A program made the translations under genes and the position numbers. DNA of 64,000 bases, from assembly GCF_001949145.1 (NCBI RefSeq), contig NW_019091387.1:1048267-1112266 (forward strand). The letters run 5' to 3'. Below the pieces are notes generated by a model, which saw only the letters and a list, made by a program, of their open reading frames with translations, had not been told where the DNA came from and did not search any database. Of this stretch, positions 55,788 to 64,000 are shown piece by piece. How positions within the stretch are numbered: position 1 is the first letter of the stretch; every line of letters begins with the position of its first letter. Source of the stretch: Acanthaster planci. Taxonomy: Eukaryota > Echinodermata > Asteroidea > Valvatida > Acanthasteridae.

Positions 55788-58700
55788 TTAAGTGTGACAC
55801 GGGGAGACATCGCCGATAAAACAAGGATCATTGAACATTTTATCAACCTCAGAAGCAGACAGCGCCTTACTAAAGATCTTGACCTCGTCGATCAAACCAA
55901 CGAAAAATTCTCCTCTCCATCCCACCCCAGCCTGACCAATGGTCAAGGGGGTCTTCTTGGAGATGATGTCTCCACGGCAACAGTCATCATCCCCAGACTG
56001 CAGCTGGTTATCCAAATAGAAGAGCAGTTGGGATCCGTTGTACGTCATGACCGCGTGGTGCCACTCTCCGATGCTGGCTGTCAAGTCGGCGTAGTTCCAA
56101 GTTGGGGCATTGTTTGCTGTGACTACCCCACCACCGAGATTCTGATTCCCTTTCATACGGATCTCCCACGAACCAGTGGTGTGGTAGCCGGTGGTAACGA
56201 TTCCCTGGTAAGTGTCTTTCGATCCGGTTCTCTTAAACCAGACGCTGACACTGAACTGTGAGCCCCAGGGATAGCTGCGGAAAGCGTCCACGTCTACCTT
56301 CGTCGAGCCGTCGAAGACGGCGGCTTTACCGCACTTCCCGACAGCGTAGTTGACTCGACGGTTCGCGCTCCCATTACGACGGTTCGCCGTGGAATCTGAC
56401 AGGTCATCCTCGAACGCATAATGAGCTGTGATTTAGAGTAAAGAATGGTGTTACTTTACAGCAAACAACTACCACAAAAGCGTCTATTACATAGAGATTG
56501 TATCAGTTTCTATCGTTAGCATACACGGACGTCTCTCTCAAACAGTGTCACTTCCTACAGATTGCCACGTGCTTCGTTAGACTATTTTGTGCTTCAGTTT
56601 TCGTGATGCGCATCGGTTGCGCAGTACTTCAAACACGGCATGTGCGCGATGCAGATTTACGTGGGCGTGATGGACAAGGAAAAACGTGGGCAGGGGCATG
56701 CAGCTTTTGAAATACGCGTGCGATTGACCTTGTATGTATATCATAGAGCTATCATAGAGCTATAGAGCTATCAAAGAGTTATACTCCGCGTGACCTAAAG
56801 CAACAACCAAAAGAAAGCCAAAAACTACAGTAATCCAATTTAATTGAATTTGAGCATTGGAAAACGGCCTAGTCCTTGATAAAACTTGTCCGTTATTTTT
56901 GTCTACACGACCAGGGCTACAGTGAAATCACACGCCCGCAGCCCATGTAGTTCAGGTTGCGGATTAGTCTGAACCGAAATCAATAGCCGTACCACGTGCT
57001 ACAGCCGCTCGCGTATTAACGTGCGCGCACGCGTGGGACTTTTTTGCACGCGTGTCGGACACAAATCACGGCTGTGGTTGGTCAGAGCACACTTGAGGGA
57101 ACCTTACAGGATCGCTCTATTTCCACCACAGCACCGCCGTGAGATTTATCGAGGTATTTCACTGTATACGGAAGTGAAGAAGAAACACAATCTGACTTTT
57201 TTCAGATTTACATCTTCCCGCTGTCTTGCTGCAAACCCTTACTGTTTGGATAAAAAAAATATACTATTCCGATTGCGATGCCCACAACACCCCCCCCCCC
57301 GAGAGGAGCCCCTCCTCAATGCATATAGTAAAAAAAAGTGGGATCTTGCGGACTTATTTTTCTTCAAGTGAGAGAGTGTCGGGGTACTCACCAACCAGGT
57401 CTTTTGAAACAACGGGAGTTTGGCGTTGGGCGAGCCAGCGGCGCATTGCCTCTTCCAGGCTTGGGCAGGTGCAGTCGTCCAGCTCGTCCAAGCTAAAGAC
57501 GTAGGCACACTGGGCCGCCTCCGATACCCCTATGTTGACGGAGACAGACGACGTGGAAGCTGACACGAGCGCGGAGAGCGCTACCACAGCTAAAGCAACA
57601 TAAACCATCCTGGAGAAGACACAAAGAGAGATCATCCTTCACCAAATATCAGATACACCCAGTGTGAGTTTCCGATTAGTGTATGTATCCTCTAAAGGGG
57701 TATGACCAATTTAGGTGGGGGGCACGAGGGGTGGATCCAAGGATTTGCCCAAGGGGGTCAGGCCTAGTCAGATATATTAGATCCGATCGGTACGGACAGG
57801 TGAATACATGACTAATATTATTCCTGTACAAAATAATAATAAACCCCTACAGGATGTAACCTTTTTGTAACTACAATTGTAATTTCATGTATTCCTTTTC
57901 CCTCGGTGTCAGAGCAAGGGGGTGACCCCCGAACACCTCTCCCCGGGCTCGGCGTTTGAACACCCCATATGAGTCTGGATCTCAACGAGCAGGGAAGAAC
58001 TACACCCTTGAGCCTGGTTACAATATGCGCAACAACATTTTCACATGTCGCTTCCATTTCTCTTGTGTACTGTGCTGGCATCGTTCCATCGTACTACACT
58101 GTACGTGGGAAACTTACCAAAATTATCGAAGAGATCATTTGGGCATGCAAAGTCAAAGCCCACGATCATTAAATTACTTTCGTTCAGTTTTCCTTCTTCC
58201 TTTTGAGGGCTCTCCCGTGGCCCAGTCCTCATCCGCGTATGTTTCAGACTCATGACACCAAAACTTTGTGCAGACCCTTATTTTTTTTTCTTGTGCAGTA
58301 CGGTGATACATCCTTGACGAGTGCTTAAATAAACACCAGTTTCTCGTTTAGGCTCAGTTAAGTTCATGACATTGTTTATCGGGCTCTGAGTTATTGGTTT
58401 CTAGTACTTTCTGCAAGACGTTCTTTGGAAAAACCACAATTAACCGTCATTTCTCGATAGTAGGTTCAGCTGTTGGTTTGGTGTTTTTCTCCTGACCCTT
58501 TCAGAGAGAGAGTGTAGGAACGTGCGAAACCACTGAGGAGGGCTACGGGGGCAGCCACTGCACCCACAAAGGAGCCTCATCTTGAAAAATTATGACAGAA
58601 GAGCGAATATTTGGTTTGTTTCCTTCAAAAGCATTTAAAAAGCTCCAAAATCTAGCATCTCCCCAACTGGAAAGGCCACATGAGGTTACTTGAATTTTTG

Positions 58701-59564
58701 AACCCCATACCCCCCCCCCAAAAAAAAATTCATTTTGGATCTGTACACTGGTCCCGGTTCCAAATTCCTGAGAGAAAATCCGAATGGTCCCAAAGATTCC
58801 ACAATCTTGCAGTTTTCTCAGATAGCTTTTAAAGCAATCGAGGGATTCACAAAAATAATCCGGTACCGCTGTTTAGGCCTATCTTTGTGACAGGTGTTAG
58901 ATGTTCCATTATGCACTGAAATTGCTTCTCGTTGCCGGACCTTTTCACTCACAAATTCATAATGCGCCCAGTTCTAGATTTCAAAAAGGCAAGGTCTTTC
59001 GGGAAGAAAGCGCCCTTGAGTCTGCGTATGGCTCCACGGATAGGGCAGGCATTTGTGCGCGCGTGCTGCTTTTCCCGAATGACCTAGGAAGCGCCAAGTT
59101 CAGTTTTGGGCACGCGCTGTTGGAATACCGAACTGGCCCATTATGACAGCAAGCGCGCATGTGAAACGTCACGCGCACAATTGATGTGTAAAAGGCATTC
59201 AAGTTAGAGCGAGAACCAGCGCGTGAACCAACACGCGCGTGTACTCCGTTCGTTTGCACTGCACTTTCTGGTTCACAGTGCTAGTGACGTCACACTTCGG
59301 TACAACACGAAATGTTAGCCGCCCATTAAAAATGTGCGGGGTAGCAAAGCCATAAACTTCATGGTTTTCTCTAACTCTAAAGAAAACTCAAAAATTCAAG
59401 CGAAATAGTGCTCAAGACTGCACCCCTGTGCATTTCCATCGGTACAATTTCAGCTGCTATGGCCATTTAATGCACATGCCTACACTGGGGAAAGATCGAT
59501 ACAAAAACATGTAATGTAACAAACAAGTTAAAGCCGTATAGAAGGCCATACCTGAACGTAGCCA
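55788..59564 (-). CDS. Secreted LamG-like jellyroll-domain protein, 3 exons
   Basis: Minus-strand exons 59551-59564, 57392-57609 and 55788-56425, total 870 nt (289 residues), GT-AG and in phase. Exon 1 holds only ATGGCTACGTTCAG. With exon 2 it gives MATFRMVYVALAVVALSALV, a clear signal peptide. Residues about 25-77 are Cys-containing with no known domain (CAYVFSLDELDDCTCPS). Exon 3 is a LamG/concanavalin-like fold (FEDDLSDS, GKCGKAAVFDGS, SQFSVSVWFKRTGS, GEWHHAVMTYNGSQLLFYLD, IDEVKIFSKALSASEV). Such folds bind sugars or proteins outside the cell; the exact role is unknown. A second ATG five codons on could also start translation. A broken copy of exon 3 lies at 50,538-51,136. Confidence 0.88.
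56426..57391 (-). other. Intron 2 of the LamG-like gene
   Basis: No exon is seen. It is CpG-rich around 56,985-57,060 (GTGCGCGCACGCGTGGG) and has a poly-C tract near 57,290. A small ATAGAGCTATC duplication lies at 56,743-56,770. Confidence 0.5.
57610..59550 (-). other. Intron 1 of the LamG-like gene
   Basis: Contains a transposon-like end (GAGGGGTGGATCCAAGGATT, 57,730) related to 27,092, and the CpG-rich repeat 58,980-59,175 paired with 13,800. A partial MITE M end (TTCTGGTTCACAGTGCTAGT, 59,267) carries TGACGTCAC. No coding exon is apparent. Confidence 0.5.
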
Positions 59565-59653
59565 TGCCGTGATGCGTGATACACTTCAGTAAAGGCTTCT
59601 TGCCACGAATTCTGTGCACTTGCTGGTTATGTGGAGAAGCGGAGAAATGCCAG

Positions 59654-59710
59654 CCTTTTTATAGTCTCGAGTCGTCTTCTGGTGAGCTGGGGCACTGTGA
59701 CGTCAATTGG
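59654..59710 (-). promoter_or_regulatory. Core promoter of the LamG-like gene: CCAAT, CRE, TATA
   Basis: On the minus strand, CCAAT (59,706-59,710) directly adjoins TGACGTCA (59,698-59,705), a perfect cAMP-response-type site. TATAAAAAGG follows at 59,654-59,663. The start of transcription would be near 59,625-59,630, giving a 5' UTR of about 60-65 nt before the ATG at 59,564. Regulation by CREB/ATF-type factors is an inference from the motif. Confidence 0.7.
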
Positions 59711-60084
59711 GTGACAAAATCTATCCGGGTCCAGTTCTGCTGAAATTGCACCACCAGCTGGGTATAGCCGCATTAATCACGTCGTTGCACCGACCTTGGC
59801 CCTCGCAAGAGTGAACTGAAGTCACCTCAGGGGCTGACGTCTACTCTAGCTACACCATGCAGAAATCATGTGCAGTAGTTCTGCGAAATGTGGAATGTTC
59901 GTCCTACTTTTTTGTCTACATCCGTGTTTTATTGACTCACAGCCAACACTGAAATCCGCTTATGCTTCCCCCACCATTGGGCAATCACTGTAAACGGGAA
60001 CGTTTGGTAAAAGCTAGATAAGGCCTACAACATTTACTTTTTGGGAGTCTTTTATTATTACAATCAAAAGTACTACCGAGAGAA

Positions 60085-60190
60085 TAGTGTCCAGCTGTTG
60101 TGTTTGGGGTTGTACAAGACAAAGTGCAGATTATTCCAAAGAGAAAAAGATTTGTTCTTTAGATTTCCCAAGTGCAGAAAGGAACGAATC
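60085..60190 (+). pseudogene. THAP-domain fragment with frameshift
   Basis: SSCCVWGCTRQSADYSKEK is followed in another frame by FFRFPKCRKERI. That is the CxxxC start and the FPK strip of the THAP zinc finger, a DNA-binding domain of P-element-type transposases and related host proteins. Only the N-terminal half is present and the frame breaks in the middle, so it is a remnant. An AG at 60,085 could be an old splice acceptor. Confidence 0.45.
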
Positions 60191-60239
60191 GAATCGGTAC
60201 AGCACCGGTACATGTACATTGAACCATAGATTGAACATC

Positions 60240-60680
60240 AGTACGTGTTTTTACAAATGCACAGGTTGGCTCCAAGGAGGGTGTCATACTATTACTAAGA
60301 AAAGACTATCTTGTGCTTAGGAAAAATTACGATTTTTAAATCTTTTTACAGAGCAGTAAAAATTCCACTTCAATTAGAAACTAATAGCGAAAACGATTCA
60401 ATGGGATTTTCCGAAGAAAAAAATGAATAAAGTCAGAAAACCTGAAAAAAATGTTCATCGAAGTCGCACCCTTGTACATTTTCAATGGCCCGCTCACACT
60501 TCTTGCCGCTAAGGGGATTTGTGCGCATGCGTGCTTAATTACGAATTTATTAGTGAACAGGTCTATTAAATCCCATCTTGCACACACAGAACCACAGCTC
60601 GAACGCAAATGACCTTGAAAAGACGTCAACTGCTTGAAACAAGGAGCCTAACATTTTGTGTCATTGTTTCCCTCGGAATT
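60240..60680. other. Between the THAP fragment and the Penelope-like element
   Basis: No gene was recognised. GCGCATGCG and related CpG strings appear near 60,520. Confidence 0.4.
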
Positions 60681-60684
60681 CGGT

Positions 60685-61930
60685 TCAATGAGATAGTTGC
60701 CATTAAGCTCACGTTGAACAACTTTGCGTTCAACGGTGAGCACTACATTCGGACCAGTGGTGTAGCTATATGGGTACACGGATGGGACCGTTATGCCTGT
60801 TTGTTGGCCGCATTGAGGAGCAGATGATGACCCACTGCAGAATCAGGGTGTGCAGCCGTTAATGTTGGCTACCGGCGATATACATCGATGATGTTGTTGG
60901 TGCTATCACCGGTACGTGTGATGACGTTGAGAATTTCTTTGCGTTCACTTAGCACTGCGCTACACATCTGATGTGTCACTACATTCTGTTACCTTCCTCG
61001 ACGTGCGCGTCCAGATCTGTGCGCGGAAACTTGGCACAACCGTGCATTGCCGTAAACCCACAGATTCCCACAGCTACCTGCCGTACCAATCATCTCACCC
61101 CCTCAAGTGTAAGAACTCCATCCCTTACTCTCAGTTTCTTCGACTGCGCAGGATTTGTAATGGTGATGCGGAGTTCTCTGCTCGTTGGATGGAAATGCTA
61201 GGTTTCTTTCATTAGCGCAGTTAGCATCCGGCCATCACAGACGCTGCCTTCAACGCCGTATCTTCAATCCCGAGCGAAACGGCTTTGAAACCCACCGGGA
61301 CCAAGCAACGTGATCGCGTCCCCTCGTACTCACATACCACCCTCGAAACATCCCGGTACTTAATATTCTTCTGAAACATTTTCGTACACTCGGAGATGAT
61401 GCGGCCACAGCTTCCATTTTCGCCGAACCCCCGATTTGCACGTTTAGGTGCGATCGTTCTGTCGGGACATGGTTGTACGTTCCCGGTTGGATTCCGTCTC
61501 GCCGTCAAAAGCAGGCAGCAATTCCCCTTGTCAGCACCCAGATTAACACCTGCCCCTACATAGTTAACAGCCCATCGGTCGTCGGCCCCCGCGGTAGTAC
61601 GCGGACATCATACATGCATTACTATTAAAGTGGTTTATTGCATTACATGTCGTCGCTGTGATAAACTGTACATCGGAGAGACCAAGCGTGTGCGCAGTGT
61701 GCGCCAACAAACACCTGGTCTCACTGTCGCGCGGCACTTTTGCGCGCCGCCACATACCCTCAGTGACGTGAGCGTCTGCATTCTGCGGAAAGCGTCATCT
61801 GATGTACAGCGCAAGGAACTGGAGCAGCGCGTCGAACTTGGAACGCTGCATCCAGGGGGATGAACGTGGATTTTTCCGTATTCATTCAGAACTGAATCTG
61901 CTTGCCCTGAAGAAGGTACTCAGTTACCGA
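60685..61930 (+). mobile_element. Penelope-like element, 5'-truncated, with reverse transcriptase and GIY-YIG endonuclease
   Basis: In + orientation with frameshifts: LTLNNFAFNGEHYIRTSGVA, LFVGRIEEQM, YIDDVVGAITGT (the catalytic YIDD of the reverse transcriptase), FLDVRV, KPTDSHSYLPYQSSHP and IPYSQFLRLRRIC. After a diverged stretch come VVYCITCRRC and LYIGETKR, which is the GIY-YIG nuclease that marks Penelope-like elements. The N-terminal part is missing. Several stops and shifts show that it is dead. The 3' end is placed only roughly. Confidence 0.85.
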
Positions 61931-62380
61931 AAGCTCGGCAATCACATATTTCAGGTCACTGATTTTATATTATTATATTCTTGTCGATATACCAACAAAA
62001 TACGCCCTCTTTTGTTCCGCTCCGGATAAGCCAGGCCATGAGGCACTCCGTGCATGACGTCACTACGCAAAACTCACGCTGCATTGAAAACCAACACAGA
62101 TAAATGGCGGACCGGCTACGGACAGCCGAGGCGCGGCACGCCTGAAACAACACGTGGGTGACGTGCGGTGGTACACATGCACGTGAGTGACTCTAGCGCA
62201 CGGTGGTCGCTTTAATCCGTTTATAATCGCGACTTTGTGTATTATCAAGACAACACATAAGACATTAGTCTCTGAGGAATCGCTGGCACACCTACGTGAT
62301 ATGGAGTAAGCACAATGTATTTGGCTTTTATTATTCCACACTTATTATGGTATACTTCACAGGATAGGCCCTAGACGTTG
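61931..62380. other. Flank right of the Penelope-like element
   Basis: CpG-rich around 62,100-62,210 (GGCGGACCGGCTACGG, CACGTGGGTGACGTG), possibly a promoter for something beyond the gap. No open frame of interest. Confidence 0.35.
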
Positions 62381-62382
62381 AG

Positions 62383-62460
62383 TACCCCCAGAACTGTGGG
62401 GTCCGACATCCGCTTCTCTTGGGAGAGGAGCGGACGTCGGACCCCACAGTTCTGGGGGTA
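62383..62460. repeat. 78-bp near-perfect palindrome
   Basis: Left arm TACCCCCAGAACTGTGGGGT..., right arm its reverse complement. The 36-bp arms have two mismatches (one becomes a G-T wobble) around a short GGGA-type centre. It is GC-rich, folds to a very stable hairpin, and lies 130 bp before an assembly gap. Confidence 0.92.
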
Positions 62461-62589
62461 GACCTTGAGACCATGGAGAAAGGAAAAGACCATGTTGAGA
62501 CTAATCCTAGCCTAAACCTCGGAGTAGGACTAGGATCAACACTTGGCATGCCTTCAGTACATGTGCATGGCCCGTTTCTGTGAAAATGA

Positions 62590-63305
62590 NNNNNNNNNNN
62601 NNNNNNNNNNNNNNNNNNNNNNNNNNNNNNNNNNNNNNNNNNNNNNNNNNNNNNNNNNNNNNNNNNNNNNNNNNNNNNNNNNNNNNNNNNNNNNNNNNNN
62701 NNNNNNNNNNNNNNNNNNNNNNNNNNNNNNNNNNNNNNNNNNNNNNNNNNNNNNNNNNNNNNNNNNNNNNNNNNNNNNNNNNNNNNNNNNNNNNNNNNNN
62801 NNNNNNNNNNNNNNNNNNNNNNNNNNNNNNNNNNNNNNNNNNNNNNNNNNNNNNNNNNNNNNNNNNNNNNNNNNNNNNNNNNNNNNNNNNNNNNNNNNNN
62901 NNNNNNNNNNNNNNNNNNNNNNNNNNNNNNNNNNNNNNNNNNNNNNNNNNNNNNNNNNNNNNNNNNNNNNNNNNNNNNNNNNNNNNNNNNNNNNNNNNNN
63001 NNNNNNNNNNNNNNNNNNNNNNNNNNNNNNNNNNNNNNNNNNNNNNNNNNNNNNNNNNNNNNNNNNNNNNNNNNNNNNNNNNNNNNNNNNNNNNNNNNNN
63101 NNNNNNNNNNNNNNNNNNNNNNNNNNNNNNNNNNNNNNNNNNNNNNNNNNNNNNNNNNNNNNNNNNNNNNNNNNNNNNNNNNNNNNNNNNNNNNNNNNNN
63201 NNNNNNNNNNNNNNNNNNNNNNNNNNNNNNNNNNNNNNNNNNNNNNNNNNNNNNNNNNNNNNNNNNNNNNNNNNNNNNNNNNNNNNNNNNNNNNNNNNNN
63301 NNNNN
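62590..63305. other. Assembly gap (716 N)
   Basis: Unsequenced stretch; open frames crossing it are artefacts. Confidence 0.99.
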
Positions 63306-63429
63306 TAGATCAGTTAAGAATCGTCTGAGCAACTTAGACTCTACGAATTGCCTTTTTGAAGATTCAAATATGGTCCATTGAAACATGGCAATGTAAACAC
63401 GCTGTATGCTTATCAGCGTGAAGTCACCG

Positions 63430-63515
63430 ACTTGGTCTGGAATCAACTCGCTCCGAGTCAACTCCGTCTCAGGTCAACTTGGTCCCAAGTCAACTAGGTC
63501 TTGTCAACTCTGGAA
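63430..63515. repeat. GTCAACT-type degenerate tandem repeat
   Basis: GAATCAACTCG, GAGTCAACTCCG, AGGTCAACTTGG, AAGTCAACTAGG and TTGTCAACTCTGG follow each other with a spacing of about 12-17 bp. Non-coding. Confidence 0.6.
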
Positions 63516-63549
63516 GGCAGGCACACGGCTGCAGCATGAATTTAAAAAA

Positions 63550-63875
63550 ATCTTCCAAGCTAGTTTTGACACTCTTTAGCATACCAGTATTAAAGTACAC
63601 GTATTTCCAGAATTCTAAAATTGCATACATGTTCTGTTCATGTAAATGTACTGACATGTGCATGAGATGCCTGGCCTTGTAATTTTGGAAGGCCAGGCAC
63701 TTGGATGTATCATTAATTACCACAGTTGAGAAGGCAAAGTCCCAGTCTTTCTTGCTAGACTGACAAACTTTGGCATATAAGTATTTCTATGTATGCTAAC
63801 ATTGCATATTGACACATTTAATAGTCCGATACTGACATGTGCAGCTATATATGCGCAATGCCCTTGGCTGGTTCC
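63550..63875. repeat. Diverged tandem duplication near the right edge
   Basis: 63,555-63,680 and 63,755-63,880 share, in order, GCTAG, GACA.ACTTT, GCATA, TTAAAGTA/ATAAGTA, ATTGCATA, TACTGACATGTGCA and TGCC..TGG. The second copy is quite diverged. No gene is recognised in 63,306-64,000. Confidence 0.45.
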
Positions 63876-64000
63876 CTGTCCAGTCACACACTGCTTGCAG
63901 CAAATCATTGTTAGCGCAGCTCGCACTCTGTGACGTGACACAAAAGTCACGAAACACCTGTCAGTTTTGTGCAAGCGTGGCAAAATTCGCCCGGAGTGGG

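Noticed and set aside
55794-56261. A 155-codon + strand frame
   Set aside because: Antisense shadow of the LamG-like exon.
62331-63461. A 376-codon minus-strand frame
   Set aside because: Crosses the 716-N gap; its right-hand part is the palindrome.

Overview
The window is animal (metazoan) DNA: genes are split by GT-AG introns, most of the sequence is non-coding, and many short mobile elements are present. The proteins (secreted scavenger-receptor/discoidin proteins, a rhodopsin-like receptor, a LamG-like lectin-fold protein, RNF121), the Penelope-like and LINE remnants, and the many TACATGTA and TAGGCCTA-type strings suggest a marine invertebrate deuterostome. I favour an echinoderm (perhaps a sea star); amphioxus or a hemichordate is not excluded. 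Four long N runs and two single-base N joins show this is a draft assembly of a polymorphic genome.

Region 1 (1-23,240, + strand) holds two tandem paralogues of a secreted protein: signal peptide, F5/8-type C (discoidin) domain, two group-A SRCR domains, then a last exon that adds one Asp before the stop. Gene A (1,466-4,393) enters from the left edge, so its 5' exons are missing. Gene B (12,000-23,238) is complete, with 8 exons and 395 residues. In gene B the first SRCR domain has lost both cysteines of one conserved disulphide pair. Repeats fill the space between the genes and the introns.

Region 2 (28,108-48,167, + strand) is an 8-exon orthologue of RNF121, a membrane-bound RING-H2 ubiquitin ligase. 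Its large intron 5 carries, on the opposite strand, an intronless class A GPCR. That locus appears twice (40,077-41,634 and 41,636-43,954). Two single Ns bound the extra copy, which looks like the second haplotype wedged into the middle of the gene.

Region 3 (50,500-59,700, - strand) holds a 3-exon gene for a secreted LamG-like protein of 289 residues, with a CCAAT/CRE/TATA promoter. A broken copy of its last exon lies downstream, beside a decayed LINE. The right end (60,085-64,000) has a THAP-domain fragment, a 5'-truncated Penelope-like element with a GIY-YIG endonuclease, a 78-bp near-perfect palindrome and an assembly gap.

The genes do not form one pathway. The common theme is secreted recognition-type proteins in a region shaped by tandem duplication and by several families of small inverted-repeat transposons.
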